A stretch of DNA of 64,000 bases from positions 1-64,000 of the forward strand of contig JARBUD010000029.1 in NCBI GenBank assembly GCA_029239875.1, written 5' to 3'. The position numbers and the translations under genes are program-made. The DNA comes from Xanthobacteraceae bacterium. GTDB lineage: Bacteria > Pseudomonadota > Alphaproteobacteria > Rhizobiales > Xanthobacteraceae. Of this stretch, positions 56,341 through 64,000 are shown piece after piece. The notes beneath the pieces are model-generated. The model was not told where the DNA came from. It did no database searches and saw only the letters and a list, made by a program, of their open reading frames with translations. Each line of letters begins with the position of its first letter. Within the stretch, counting starts at the first letter, position 1.

Positions 56341-56613
56341 ATGCGTGCCGCCCCGTTCGCCTTCGCCGTGCTGATCGCCGGTGCCGCCCTGATCGCCACG
56401 GCTCCTGCGCAGGCGCAGGAAACGCGCATCATCATCCGCAAGCAGCCGCCGCGCTCCTTCCTCGATCCCGGCCCGGTGGTGAAGCCCGGCACCTCGCGCG
56501 ACCTCAACTACGTCTACGCCACTCGGCCCTTCTATCCGCAGTATGGCGACGATGGCGGCATCACCGGCACGCGCTGGCCGCTGCCGAGCCGGTTCGACCT
56601 GCCGGACTACTGA
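56341..56613 (+). CDS. Small secreted protein of unknown function
   Basis: 90 residues, signal peptide about 1-26 (ending AQAQ). The mature 64 residues are Arg/Pro/Tyr-rich (RIIIRKQPPRSFLDPGPVV, NYVYATRPFYPQYGDDGG). GGAGGTTCAA precedes the ATG and a terminator follows. No family recognised. Confidence 0.65.
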   Translation: MRAAPFAFAVLIAGAALIATAPAQAQETRIIIRKQPPRSFLDPGPVVKPGTSRDLNYVYATRPFYPQYGDDGGITGTRWPLPSRFDLPDY

Positions 56614-56640
56614 TTCGCCGGCTCAGCGCCGCGCCGCATG

Positions 56641-56675
56641 AAAAAGCCCGGCTCGCGCCGGGCTTTTGCTTTTTG
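56641..56675 (+). terminator. Rho-independent terminator
   Basis: AGCCCGG, CTCGCG loop, CCGGGCT, then TTTGCTTTTT. Confidence 0.85.
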
Positions 56676-56712
56676 GCGAGAGGCTCCCGCTCCAAGCTTG
56701 TTCTGAGAACAC

Positions 56713-56819
56713 CGTCATCCTGAGGTGCGAGCGCAGCAGCTTCGAAGGATGGTCGCTGGCTCCGCCCGGACGAGCATCCTTCGAGGCCCGGCGAAAACGC
56801 CGGGCACCTCAGGATGACG
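56713..56819. repeat. Intergenic palindromic repeat, family A, copy 6
   Basis: CGTCATCCTGAGGTGC/GCACCTCAGGATGACG ends; the variable centre differs. Lies between convergent genes. Confidence 0.9.
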
Positions 56820-56852
56820 TCCATCGCAGGAGAGGGAGCTGGCGGACAGCCC

Positions 56853-57962
56853 TCAGGCCGTCCGCTCCAGCTCGGCGAGGATGGCGTCGCCCATGCCGGT
56901 CGTGCCGACGCGGGTCATGCCTTCCGACCAGATGTCCCCGGTGCGGTAGCCATCCGCCAGCACGCCGGCGATCGCCGCCTCGATGCGGTCGGCCGCCTCC
57001 TGCTCGCCGAAGGAATAGCGCAGCGCCATGGCGAGCGAGCCGACCATGGCGATCGGGTTGGCGAGGCCCTTGCCGGCGATGTCCGGGGCGGCGCCGTGCA
57101 CCGGCTCGTAGAGCGCGCGGCGGCGGCCGGAGATCTCCTCCGTCGCGCCGAGCGAGGCGGACGGCAGCATGCCGAGCGAGCCGGTCAGCATCGCCGCGAC
57201 GTCGGAGAGGATGTCGCCGAACAGATTGTCGGTGACGATGACGTCGAACTGCTTGGGCGCGCGCACCAGCTGCATGCCGCAGCTGTCGGCGAGCTGGTGC
57301 TCCAGCGTCACGTCCGCATAGTTGGCGCCGTGGACGGTGCTCACGACTTCCTTCCACAGCACGCCGGTCTTCATGACGTTGTGCTTCTCGGTGGAGACCA
57401 CCTTGTTGCGGCGGGTGCGGGCGAGCTCGAAGGCGACGCGGGCGATGCGCTCGATCTCGTAGGATTCGTAGACCTGGGTGTCGACGGCGCGCTTCTGGCC
57501 GTCGAGCAGGTTGGTGATGGTCTTCGGCTCGCCGAAATACACGCCGCCGGTCAGCTCGCGCACGATCAGCACGTCGAGGCCCTCGACCAGCTCGCGCTTG
57601 AGGCTGGAGGCGTCGGCGAGCGCGGGATAGCACACGGCCGGGCGCAGGTTGGCGAAGAGCTGCAGGTCCTTGCGCAGGCGCAGCAGGCCCGCCTCGGGAC
57701 GCGCCTCATAGGGCACGTTCGCCCATTTCGGCCCGCCCACCGCGCCGAGCAGGATGGCATCGGCGGCGAACGCCTTGGCCATGGCCTCCTCGGAGATCGG
57801 CAGGCCGCAGGAATCATACGCCGCGCCGCCGACGAGGTCTTCCTCGATGGCGAAGGAGGCGAGGCCGTGGCTGTCCAGCCAGCCGATGACGCGCTTCACC
57901 TCGGCCATCACCTCGGTGCCGATGCCGTCGCCGGGAAGGAGCAGGAGCTTGTGGGTGGCCAT
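56853..57962 (-). CDS. leuB: 3-isopropylmalate dehydrogenase
   Basis: 369 residues from the ATG at 57962. [20 protein letters not shown] at the start, [24 protein letters not shown] (about 140), [20 protein letters not shown] (about 246) and [15 protein letters not shown] (about 290). It oxidises and decarboxylates 3-isopropylmalate in leucine synthesis. leuD is 5 kb away in the same window on the same strand. Confidence 0.95.
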   Translation of the reverse strand: MATHKLLLLPGDGIGTEVMAEVKRVIGWLDSHGLASFAIEEDLVGGAAYDSCGLPISEEAMAKAFAADAILLGAVGGPKWANVPYEARPEAGLLRLRKDLQLFANLRPAVCYPALADASSLKRELVEGLDVLIVRELTGGVYFGEPKTITNLLDGQKRAVDTQVYESYEIERIARVAFELARTRRNKVVSTEKHNVMKTGVLWKEVVSTVHGANYADVTLEHQLADSCGMQLVRAPKQFDVIVTDNLFGDILSDVAAMLTGSLGMLPSASLGATEEISGRRRALYEPVHGAAPDIAGKGLANPIAMVGSLAMALRYSFGEQEAADRIEAAIAGVLADGYRTGDIWSEGMTRVGTTGMGDAILAELERTA

Positions 57963-58118
57963 GGTTTCCTCGCATTGCCTCGTCTTTGGCGAGCGAGTGC
58001 TAATGGCAGACGCGGGCGCTGGCAAGCGGCGCCGCGCCCGCCCCGCGGCAAAAGGAAACCGCCGGCGGGGACCGGCGGCAGGTGGGGAGGAGAAGGGTCG
58101 GCGGCGACCGGCCCCTAG

Positions 58119-58210
58119 CCGTCATCCCGGCCGAGCGGAGCGAGAGCCGGGATCGCTCTCCGATTTCACGCGATCCCGGATACGGCCTCGCGGCCGTTCC
58201 GGGATGACGG
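58119..58210. repeat. Intergenic palindromic repeat, family B, copy 3
   Basis: CCGTCATCCCGGCC and CCGGGATGACGG ends with GAGCCGGGATCGCTCTCCGA and its mirror GCGATCCCGGAT. Confidence 0.9.
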
Positions 58211-58215
58211 GTTCG

Positions 58216-59787
58216 TCAGATCGTCCCGCGCGACATCTCGTTGGCGATGAACTCCGCCTGGCGGATGGCCAGCGCCACGATGGTCAGCGTCGGGTTCTCG
58301 GCGCCGCCGGTGGTGAACTGGCTGCCGTCGGAGATGAACAGGTTCGGGATGTCGTGCGTCTGCCCGTGCTTGTTCACCACGCCGTCGCGCGCATTGGCGC
58401 TCATCCGGTTGGTGCCGAGATTGTGCGTCGAGGGATAGGGCGGGGTCGGCAGGGTGCGTACCGCCCCGACCGAGTCGTACATGGCGGCGCCCTGCGTATA
58501 GGCGTGGGTGCGCATCGCGACATCGTTCGGATGGTCGTCGAAATGCACGTTGGCCACCGGCTGGCCGTACTGGTCCTTCACGTCCGTGTTCAGCGTGACG
58601 CGGTTGGTCTCCTGCGGCATGTCCTCGCCGACGATCCACAGGCCGGCCATGTTCACATAGCCGTCCATGGCCGAGGTGAAGGAGCGCCCCCACCCGCCCG
58701 GGTCGAGGAAGGCGGCCATGAACGGCACGCCGATGGAGACCGTCTCCATCTCGTAGCCGCCGACGAAGCCGCGCTTGGTGTCGAATTTCGCCTCGTCGCG
58801 CACGATGCCGGCCATGGTGGTGCCGCGGTACATGTGCACCGGCTTCTCGAAGATGGCATAGACCGAGCCGGTCATGTGGCGCATGTAGTTGCGCCCCACC
58901 TGGCCCGAGGAGTTGGCGAGCCCGTCCGGGAACATGCTGCTCGCCGAGTTCAGCAGCAGGCGCGGGCTCTCGATCGAGTTGCCGGCCACCGCCACGATGC
59001 GGGCCTTCTGGCGCTGGGTCTTGCCGTCCTTGTCGACATAGACGACCCCGGTCACCTTGCCGGAGGCATCGTGCTCGATCTTCTGCACCATGCTCTGCGG
59101 GCGCACCTCGAGATTGCCGGTGGCCTCGCCGCGCGGGATCTCGGCGATCAGCGTCGACCATTTGGCGCCCGACTTGCAGCCCTGGAAGCAGAAGCCGATC
59201 TGCTGGCAGGAGCCGCGATCGTTGCGCGGCTCGCTGTTGATCGCCATGCGGCCGGTCGAGACTTCCTTGTAGCCGATCTTCTTCGCCCCGGCCTCGAACA
59301 CCTTGAAGTTGTTGTTGCCGGGCAGGCCGGGAATGCCGTTGGTGCGGGTCACGCCCATCCGGTCCTCGGCCCTGGCGTAGTAGGGCTCCAGCTCCGCTAG
59401 CGTGATCGGCCAGTCGAGCAGGTTGGCGCCGTCGAGGTCGCCATAGGTGGTGCGGGTCTTGAACTCGTGCTCCTGGAAGCGCAGCGAGGCGCCGGCCCAG
59501 TGCACGGAGGAGCCGCCGACCGACTTCACGATCCAGGCCGGCAGGTTCGGGAAGTTCTTGTGCACCCGCCACGAGCCGGAGGTGGTGCGCATGTCGGTCC
59601 AGGCGAGCTGGGCGAAGCTGTCCCACTCGTTGTCGATGAAGTCTTCCATGTTGTGGCGGGCGCCGGCTTCCAGCATCACCACCTTCACGCCCTTGAGCGC
59701 GAGGTCGGTGCCGAGCGTGCCGCCGCCGGCGCCGGAGCCGACGATGACGACGACGGAATCGTCATTCAGATCGAAGGGTGCAGCCAT
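58216..59787 (-). CDS. GMC-family oxidoreductase (gluconate 2-dehydrogenase-type large subunit)
   Basis: 523 residues. N-terminal FAD motif VGSGAGGGTLGTDLALKG (about 16-33), VGGSSVHWAGASLRF (about 89) and the C-terminal STHNLGTNRMS and NPTLTIVALAIRQ blocks. It lacks a signal peptide, so it is probably carried out with the Tat-bearing small subunit encoded 15 bp upstream. Substrate is an alcohol or sugar acid. No cytochrome c subunit is adjacent. Confidence 0.85.
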   Translation of the reverse strand: MAAPFDLNDDSVVVIVGSGAGGGTLGTDLALKGVKVVMLEAGARHNMEDFIDNEWDSFAQLAWTDMRTTSGSWRVHKNFPNLPAWIVKSVGGSSVHWAGASLRFQEHEFKTRTTYGDLDGANLLDWPITLAELEPYYARAEDRMGVTRTNGIPGLPGNNNFKVFEAGAKKIGYKEVSTGRMAINSEPRNDRGSCQQIGFCFQGCKSGAKWSTLIAEIPRGEATGNLEVRPQSMVQKIEHDASGKVTGVVYVDKDGKTQRQKARIVAVAGNSIESPRLLLNSASSMFPDGLANSSGQVGRNYMRHMTGSVYAIFEKPVHMYRGTTMAGIVRDEAKFDTKRGFVGGYEMETVSIGVPFMAAFLDPGGWGRSFTSAMDGYVNMAGLWIVGEDMPQETNRVTLNTDVKDQYGQPVANVHFDDHPNDVAMRTHAYTQGAAMYDSVGAVRTLPTPPYPSTHNLGTNRMSANARDGVVNKHGQTHDIPNLFISDGSQFTTGGAENPTLTIVALAIRQAEFIANEMSRGTI

Positions 59788-59802
59788 GTTTGCGTCCTCC
59801 CC

Positions 59803-60339
59803 TCACAGCCAGGCGATGTCGTTGAAGCCGCGGTCGATGTAGCCGCCCTTGTCGGCCGAGGAGCCCTCGTAGCCGAAGATCGGCCAGACCTCCTCCTGGT
59901 TGTAGAGGCCTACCACCAGGCCGCCCCTCACCTTCTCGAAGAACGGCCCGCCCTCGATCTCGCGAAGGATGGCGACGCGCTGGTCCTCCCAGCCGAGATC
60001 GGCATAGGGGACGCCGTGCCTGGCCTTGGCGAGCACGTCGAGGGTGGTGACGCCTTCCTCCACCAGCGCCTTCACCGCCGGGTCCTTGGCGGCCTCCGCC
60101 TCGTAGGGCTTCATCGCGATGGCGTAGAAGCGGTCGGGGACGCGGTCGTGCGGATAGACGTCGCGCGCCATGACGATGAGGGTGCGCATGGTCTCCGGCT
60201 TCAGCGCGGTGACCTCCAGCCCCCACGCCTCGCGCGGGTTGAGCACGGCGGCCCCGCTCACCACCAGCGCGCCGGCGGCACTCAGGCCGGCGAGCACGGC
60301 GCGGCGGGACGGACCTCGCCTGTCGATCAGTGTTGGCAT
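59803..60339 (-). CDS. Gluconate 2-dehydrogenase subunit 3-like protein (Tat signal)
   Basis: 178 residues. Tat-type signal RRGPSRRAVLAGLSAAGALV (about 7-26). A domain follows with MRTLIVMARDVYPHDRVPDR, then VEEGVTTLDVLAKAR and the aromatic LYNQEEVWPIFGYEGSSADKG end. It escorts the FAD subunit to the periplasm. Two-gene operon with the GMC gene. Confidence 0.82.
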   Translation of the reverse strand: MPTLIDRRGPSRRAVLAGLSAAGALVVSGAAVLNPREAWGLEVTALKPETMRTLIVMARDVYPHDRVPDRFYAIAMKPYEAEAAKDPAVKALVEEGVTTLDVLAKARHGVPYADLGWEDQRVAILREIEGGPFFEKVRGGLVVGLYNQEEVWPIFGYEGSSADKGGYIDRGFNDIAWL

Positions 60340-60361
60340 CGTAACCTCCCAGAATTTTTAT

Positions 60362-60390
60362 GTATTATTCGAGTAGACGCGCCGTTTCAG
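60362..60390 (-). promoter_or_regulatory. Candidate promoter of the GMC operon
   Basis: Minus strand CTGAAA, 17 bp, TAATAC, just after the stop of the upstream gene and about 22 bp before the ATG. Confidence 0.5.
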
Positions 60391-60394
60391 CGCG

Positions 60395-60790
60395 TCATCG
60401 GTAGCGGCCGTGCTTCTGGAGCACTTCGATCTTGTAGCCATCGGGATCGGTGACGAAGAAGAACTTCGCCAGCAACGCGCCGTCGTGGAAGAATTCCTTG
60501 ACCGGGTTGGGATTGAGGCCGGCATCGGTGAAGCGCACATGCTCGGCGTCGAGATCTTCAACCACGAAGGCGATGTGCCCGTAGCCGTCGCCGAGCGCAT
60601 AGGGTTCGGTGCGGCCGTGATTGACGGTGAGTTCGACCTCGAAATCGGCCTCGGCATTGCGCAGATAGACCAGCGTGAAGCCGTCGAACGGCAGCCGCTG
60701 CGCAACGTCCAGCCCGAAGGCACGCTTGTAGAAATCAACCGAGCGCGCCTCGTCGAGCACGCGGATCATCGAATGAATGGCCTTCGCCAC
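60395..60790 (-). CDS. VOC-family protein, glyoxalase I-like
   Basis: 131 residues with a GTG start at 60790, chosen because GGAGG lies five bases before it. Two betaalphabetabetabeta units: AIHSMIRVLDEARSVDFYKR (His metal site) and GYGHIAFVVEDLD (second His), FFFVTDPDGYKIEVLQ (Glu). All metal-ligand positions of lactoylglutathione lyase are present, so GloA activity is plausible; other VOC functions cannot be excluded. Confidence 0.8.
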   Translation of the reverse strand: MAKAIHSMIRVLDEARSVDFYKRAFGLDVAQRLPFDGFTLVYLRNAEADFEVELTVNHGRTEPYALGDGYGHIAFVVEDLDAEHVRFTDAGLNPNPVKEFFHDGALLAKFFFVTDPDGYKIEVLQKHGRYR

Positions 60791-60880
60791 CTGGTCCTCC
60801 GCCCTAATCCTCACCCGGCGGCACTTCCGCCGATGACAGGGATGCTAGGCCGCGGCGAGGCGGGGTGGTGGTAGGCAGCT

Positions 60881-60901
60881 AGCACATCAACACGATGTGC
60901 T
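60881..60901. promoter_or_regulatory. 21-bp inverted repeat upstream of the VOC gene
   Basis: AGCACATC and GATGTGCT arms separated by 5 bp, about 90 bp upstream of the GTG start. Candidate operator. Confidence 0.35.
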
Positions 60902-60947
60902 TTAGGGGCCGGGAAGCCTCGCTTCCGCGTCCCTTTACGCCAAGCAA

Positions 60948-61054
60948 CCTCATCCTGAGGTGCGAGCGGAGCGAGCCTCGAAGGATGCTCGCTCAAGTGC
61001 GCCCGGACGGACATCCTTCGAGGCCCGGCCGTGGGCCGGGCACCTCAGGATGAG
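60948..61054. repeat. Intergenic palindromic repeat, family A, copy 7
   Basis: CCTCATCCTGAGGTGC and GCACCTCAGGATGAG ends, CCTCGAAGGATG inner arm. Between two genes on the same strand. Confidence 0.9.
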
Positions 61055-61083
61055 ATCGTCCGAAAGGAGCGAGTCGGGGCGCC

Positions 61084-61440
61084 CTACTCCGCTGCGGCCA
61101 GGTGCACCCGCGCGCTCTCGCACAGATAGCGCTCGCGCGCGGCGGCGGGGCTCACCGGAATCGGCGTCGCCGCCGCCGGGCGGACCTCCGCGAGGAAGAT
61201 CAGGCAGGAGCAGCGCAGCAGCGAGGCGAAGTTGCGCACCTCGCCATGCAGGTCCAGCACCTCGTCATGCAGCCTGGTGACGAACTTGCCCAGACTCATG
61301 CCCTGATGGGCGGCGACCTCCTCGAGCACGGTCCAGAAGGCCGCCTCCAGCCGGATGGAGGTGGAATGGCCGCCGATGCGCACCGAACGCGTCTGGCTCT
61401 CATAGGTCTCGGGCGCTTGACCCGCGAAGATGTGGCACAT
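61084..61440 (-). CDS. Ribbon-helix-helix regulator
   Basis: 118 residues. The RHH domain lies at about 18-75: SVRIGGHSTSIRLEAAFWTV, then GMSLGKFVTRLHDEVLDLHG. This matches the RHH_4-type regulators of Alphaproteobacteria. The C-terminus is Ala-rich with a short hydrophobic stretch (LLRCSCLIFL). A dyad upstream of its start could be its own operator. Confidence 0.82.
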   Translation of the reverse strand: MCHIFAGQAPETYESQTRSVRIGGHSTSIRLEAAFWTVLEEVAAHQGMSLGKFVTRLHDEVLDLHGEVRNFASLLRCSCLIFLAEVRPAAATPIPVSPAAARERYLCESARVHLAAAE

Positions 61441-61451
61441 GGGCGTCTCCC

Positions 61452-61481
61452 GGAACGTTCTGTTTTATTTTGAACGATTCC
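61452..61481. promoter_or_regulatory. Inverted repeat 12 bp upstream of the RHH gene (candidate autoregulatory operator)
   Basis: GGAACGTTC and GAACGATTCC, pairing apart from one unpaired A, separated by an 11-bp T-rich centre that would overlap the promoter of the RHH gene. Confidence 0.45.
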
Positions 61482-61547
61482 ACTCCGGGAAGCCGGCGCT
61501 GTAAAGCCGTAAAATCGTCGGGGCGCCCACCTGATCCTTCCCCCTTC

Positions 61548-61660
61548 CCTCATCCCCGGGCTTGACCCGGGGACCCGGCCTTGGTGCCGCAAGGTCGCTC
61601 GGCTGGATTCCGGGTGGCCGGGTCTGATCCCCGGATCAAGTCCGGGGACGGCCATGAGGG
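61548..61660. repeat. Intergenic palindromic repeat, family C
   Basis: Outer CCCTCAT/ATGAGGG, inner hairpins CCCCGGG.CTTGA.CCCGGGG and CCCCGG.ATCAAGT.CCGGGG. A different family from A and B. Confidence 0.8.
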
Positions 61661-61682
61661 AATGATGGGCGTCGGGGTGCCC

Positions 61683-62066
61683 TCACCGCCGCCGGCGCGC
61701 AGTGACCTCGATCTCGATCATCATCTCCGGCTGCAGCAGCCCGGCGACGATCAGCGTCGCGGCGGGACGCGCCGTGGCGAAGTACTCGCCGAAGATGGGA
61801 AACACCGTCTCGGCATATTCCGGCCGGGTGACGATGTAGCGCACGCGCACGACGTCATCGAGGCTGGCGCCGGCCTGCGCCAGCGCGGCGGCGATGTTGC
61901 GGAAGCAGCCATGGGTCTGCTCGATCAGGTCGTCGGGCAGGCGCATCGCCGCATAGTCGTAGCCGGTGGTGCCGGAGACGAAGATGTCGTCGCCGTCCAC
62001 CACCGCGCGCGAATAGCCGGCGATCTGCTCGAAGGTCGAGTTGGAGGAGATGAGCCGGCGGGTCAT
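61683..62066 (-). CDS. RidA/YjgF family protein
   Basis: 127 residues. IAGYSRAVVDGDDIFVSGTT (about 14), GASLDDVVRVRYIVT (about 65) and PAATLIVAGLLQPEMMIEIE (about 103) fit the Rid family; the Arg in RPAATLI matches the RidA catalytic Arg, so imine deaminase activity is plausible. Cytoplasmic trimer. Confidence 0.87.
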   Translation of the reverse strand: MTRRLISSNSTFEQIAGYSRAVVDGDDIFVSGTTGYDYAAMRLPDDLIEQTHGCFRNIAAALAQAGASLDDVVRVRYIVTRPEYAETVFPIFGEYFATARPAATLIVAGLLQPEMMIEIEVTARRRR

Positions 62067-62130
62067 GGGTTCACACTCGTCCCATTATCAGGAGACCGGA
62101 CCGAAGCCTGTCGGCACAACCGGTCAAGTC

Positions 62131-62229
62131 GTGGATGGCCGGGCCAAGCCCAGCCATGACGTTCCACCGTGGACGAGCGGCATTCCCGATATTCCGGCCG
62201 TCATGCCCGGGCTTAGCCCGGGCATCCAC
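62131..62229. repeat. Intergenic palindromic repeat, family C-like variant
   Basis: Outer GTGGATG/CATCCAC with inner GGCCGGGCC.AAGCCC and GCCCGGGCTTAGCCCGGGC arms, between ridA and leuD. Confidence 0.75.
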
Positions 62230-62262
62230 GCCTTCCTTCAAACGAGCCGGCCGGCTCCCGCG

Positions 62263-62868
62263 TCACACCCAGGGGCGCTCTTCGGCGAGCTTGCCCTCAT
62301 AGGCATCGATCTTCTCCGCCTTCACCTTGGTCAGGCCGATATCGTCCAGCCCGTTGAGCATGCAGTGCTTGCGGAACGGGTCGATGTCGAAGCTGATCGA
62401 GCCGCCGTCCGGGCCGGTGATGGTCTGCTTCTCCAGGTCGATGGTCAGCGTCGCGTTGGCGCCGCGCTCGGCATCGTCGAACAGCGCGGAGAGCTGCTCC
62501 GGCGTCACCGTGATCGGCAGCACGCCGTTCTTGAAGCAGTTGTTGTAGAAGATGTCGGCGAAGGAGGTGGAGATCACGCAGCGAATGCCGAAGTCCAGCA
62601 GCGCCCAGGGGGCGTGCTCGCGCGACGAGCCGCAGCCGAAATTGTCGCCGGCGATGATGATCTTCGCATTGCGATAGGCCGGCTTGTTGAGCACGAAGTC
62701 GGGATTGTCCGAGCCGTCTTCCCTGTAGCGCATCTCCGAGAACAGGCCCTTGCCGAGGCCCGTGCGCTTGATCGTCTTCAGGTACTGCTTGGGGATGATC
62801 ATATCGGTGTCGATATTGACCGTCGGCATCGGCGCCGCGACGCCCGTCAGCGTGGTGAACTTGTCCAT
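62263..62868 (-). CDS. leuD: 3-isopropylmalate dehydratase small subunit
   Basis: 201 residues from the ATG at 62868 (GGAGACGAGAGA before it). [20 protein letters not shown] (about 18), [17 protein letters not shown] (about 72), [12 protein letters not shown] (about 108). It forms isopropylmalate isomerase with LeuC, whose gene is not here. Together with leuB it covers two steps of leucine synthesis. Confidence 0.95.
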   Translation of the reverse strand: MDKFTTLTGVAAPMPTVNIDTDMIIPKQYLKTIKRTGLGKGLFSEMRYREDGSDNPDFVLNKPAYRNAKIIIAGDNFGCGSSREHAPWALLDFGIRCVISTSFADIFYNNCFKNGVLPITVTPEQLSALFDDAERGANATLTIDLEKQTITGPDGGSISFDIDPFRKHCMLNGLDDIGLTKVKAEKIDAYEGKLAEERPWV

Positions 62869-62929
62869 TCTCTCGTCTCCTGCACCGCCGCGGCGGTCGT
62901 GAATTCCTGCATGTGTGGGAAGCGGGCGC

Positions 62930-63358
62930 TCACCCCGCCTCCTCCTCGATCCGCTCCATGTCGTCGTCCGAGAGGCCGAAATGGTGGCCGATCTCGTGCA
63001 CCAGCACATGGGTGACGACGTCGCCCAGCGTCTCCTCGTGCTCGGCCCAGTAGTCGAGGATGGGCCGGCGGTAGAGGAAGATCATGTTGGGCAGCATGCC
63101 CGTGGTCGTCTCGTAGCCCTGCGCGAGGCCGATGCCGTGGAACAGGCCGAGCAGCTCGAACGCATCCTCGATCTCCATCTCCTTGAGCACCTCGTCGGTG
63201 GCGAAGTCCTCGACACGGATGACGAGGTTGCCGCACAGGGTGCGGAACTCCTCCGGCAGGCGCGCATAGGCCTCCTCGGCCATCACCTCCATCTCGGCGA
63301 GGCTCGGCGCGTTCGTCTTCAGCCAGGCGTTCGCAACGTTCACCGTCCCGGTCTCCAT
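62930..63358 (-). CDS. Zincin-like metallopeptidase family protein
   Basis: 142 residues from the ATG at 63358. [18 protein letters not shown] (about 120) is the zinc motif of the small metallopeptidase family found widely in Alphaproteobacteria; [20 protein letters not shown] and [15 protein letters not shown] are conserved core blocks. Substrate unknown. The tiny membrane protein gene stops 5 bp upstream. Confidence 0.85.
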   Translation of the reverse strand: METGTVNVANAWLKTNAPSLAEMEVMAEEAYARLPEEFRTLCGNLVIRVEDFATDEVLKEMEIEDAFELLGLFHGIGLAQGYETTTGMLPNMIFLYRRPILDYWAEHEETLGDVVTHVLVHEIGHHFGLSDDDMERIEEEAG

Positions 63359-63363
63359 CGTCG

Positions 63364-63498
63364 TCACCGCAGATAGGTGGCGAAGAGATAATAGGCGAGC
63401 ACCAGCGCGGCCAGCACCGCCAGCGAACGCCCGATGCGCCGGCCCCAGAGCTCGGTCCAATCGTCCTCGGGCGGCATCTCGTGCGGTCCCCGGCTCAC
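63364..63498 (-). CDS. 44-residue single-span membrane protein
   Basis: Begins GTG at 63498 (GAGG nearby) or ATG at 63477 (37 residues). MPPEDDWTELWGRRIGRSLA is followed by VLAALVLAYYLFATYLR, a clear membrane span with a positive-inside flank. The 5-bp spacing to the downstream metallopeptidase start suggests translational coupling. Too short for usual gene callers. Confidence 0.55.
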   Translation of the reverse strand: MSRGPHEMPPEDDWTELWGRRIGRSLAVLAALVLAYYLFATYLR

Positions 63499-63629
63499 TT
63501 TCGCGCCTCGCTGCGGTTTCCATTTCGCATCTTCATCAAAGGCTTACGCGACGTCAGGGACCGCGACAGGACGAGGTTGCCTCCCCATCTCCGGTATGGG
63601 CGACGTCCCGACATTCGAGGACGACGGTT

Positions 63630-64000
63630 ATGACATCTCTCGCATCGCGCGCGGCCGGCGTGCTGAAGACCGGCCTCATCGCGTTTACCCTGCTCGCGGC
63701 CGGCGTCGGCGCCGCTTCCGCCCACGGCTTTGGCGGTGGTGGCGGCGGCTTCGGCGGTGGTGGCGGCTTCCATGGCGGAGGCTTCGGCGGTGGTGGTTTC
63801 GGCGGTGGCTTTCATGGAGGCGGCTTCGGCGGCGGCTTCGGCGGCCTGCCCGCCGGCGGTTTCCACGGCGGCGGCTTCGGCGGCATGCCGGTCGGCGGCT
63901 TCCACGGCAGCGCCCCCTTCATCCCGCACGGCGGCATCCCGTTCCACGGCGTGCCCTTCCACAACGTCTACCACCATGGCTACAACAACTACTACGCCTA
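63630..64000 (+). CDS. Gly/His-rich secreted protein (cut by window end)
   Basis: At least 123 codons are visible from the ATG at 63630 (GAGGACGACGG before it). Signal peptide about 1-31 (GLIAFTLLAAGVGAASA). The mature part is repeated FGGG, FHGGG and GGFHGG units, turning to HGVPFHNVYHHGYNNYY. Possibly envelope or metal-binding; no family assigned. The end lies beyond the window. Confidence 0.7.
   Translation, partial: MTSLASRAAGVLKTGLIAFTLLAAGVGAASAHGFGGGGGGFGGGGGFHGGGFGGGGFGGGFHGGGFGGGFGGLPAGGFHGGGFGGMPVGGFHGSAPFIPHGGIPFHGVPFHNVYHHGYNNYYA

Overview
This is a GC-rich, gene-dense chromosomal segment of an alphaproteobacterium of the order Hyphomicrobiales (Rhizobiales). The evidence is the presence of CpdR, PhaR, a DUF4167 protein, an IalB-family protein, aa3 oxidase subunit IV next to pntA, KGG-repeat and DUF982 stress proteins, GGAAC-N16/17-CGTT (EcfG-type) promoters and a ROSE-like heat-shock leader. 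A Xanthobacteraceae relative (Ancylobacter/Starkeya type) is my best guess, not proven. Almost everything is core metabolism or housekeeping. I see no phage, insertion sequence, CRISPR array, toxin island or conjugation gene.

Layout. 1-7.7 kb: start of transhydrogenase pntA, aa3 oxidase subunit IV, an ABC1/UbiB-like kinase, a DUF6790 membrane protein, a DUF3445 haem oxygenase-like protein, a Tat-exported metallo-beta-lactamase-fold protein divergent from an AraC regulator, and an M3 oligopeptidase. 7.8-10.2 kb: histidine-phosphatase-fold protein, three small genes with EcfG-type promoters (a general-stress cluster), a Cys-rich secreted protein and tRNA-Val(GAC). 10.3-14.2 kb: cpdR, N-formylglutamate amidohydrolase and hisN, enclosing a 1.5-kb protein-free gap that holds three tandem paralogous small RNA genes with anti-Shine-Dalgarno motifs. 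14.2-17.4 kb: lipase-like hydrolase, two secreted proteins, and hsp20 with an RpoH-like promoter and a ROSE-type RNA thermometer. 17.8-24.2 kb: gltBD. 24.3-34.7 kb: DUF459 SGNH protein, lytic transglycosylase, galU, a DapA-family enzyme, NfeD/SPFH pair, clpB, ubiG. 34.9-42.2 kb: lysC, ptsP, prfA, prmC, DUF4167 gene. 42.4-47.8 kb: MOSC protein, thpR, DUF1232, IalB, gloB, DUF985 cupin, DMT exporter, PepSY. 47.8-50.7 kb: phaA-phaB facing away from phaR (polyhydroxybutyrate). 51-56.6 kb: EAL protein, lipoprotein hydrolase, a broken rpmF remnant, mtgA, ispA. 56.9-64 kb: leuB, a GMC oxidoreductase operon, a glyoxalase-like protein, an RHH regulator, RidA, leuD, a zincin metallopeptidase with a tiny membrane protein, and a Gly-rich secreted protein cut by the window end.

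The most notable non-coding content is the sRNA triplet (about 12180-13162), whose first hairpin has been replaced by different but still paired sequence, and about a dozen interspersed palindromic repeats of at least three families lying between genes. The most anomalous locus is rpmF: only its last 36 codons remain downstream of mtgA. I did not find a convincing new multi-gene system; the best leads are the sRNA array, the EcfG stress cluster, the rpmF break and several palindromic operator candidates.
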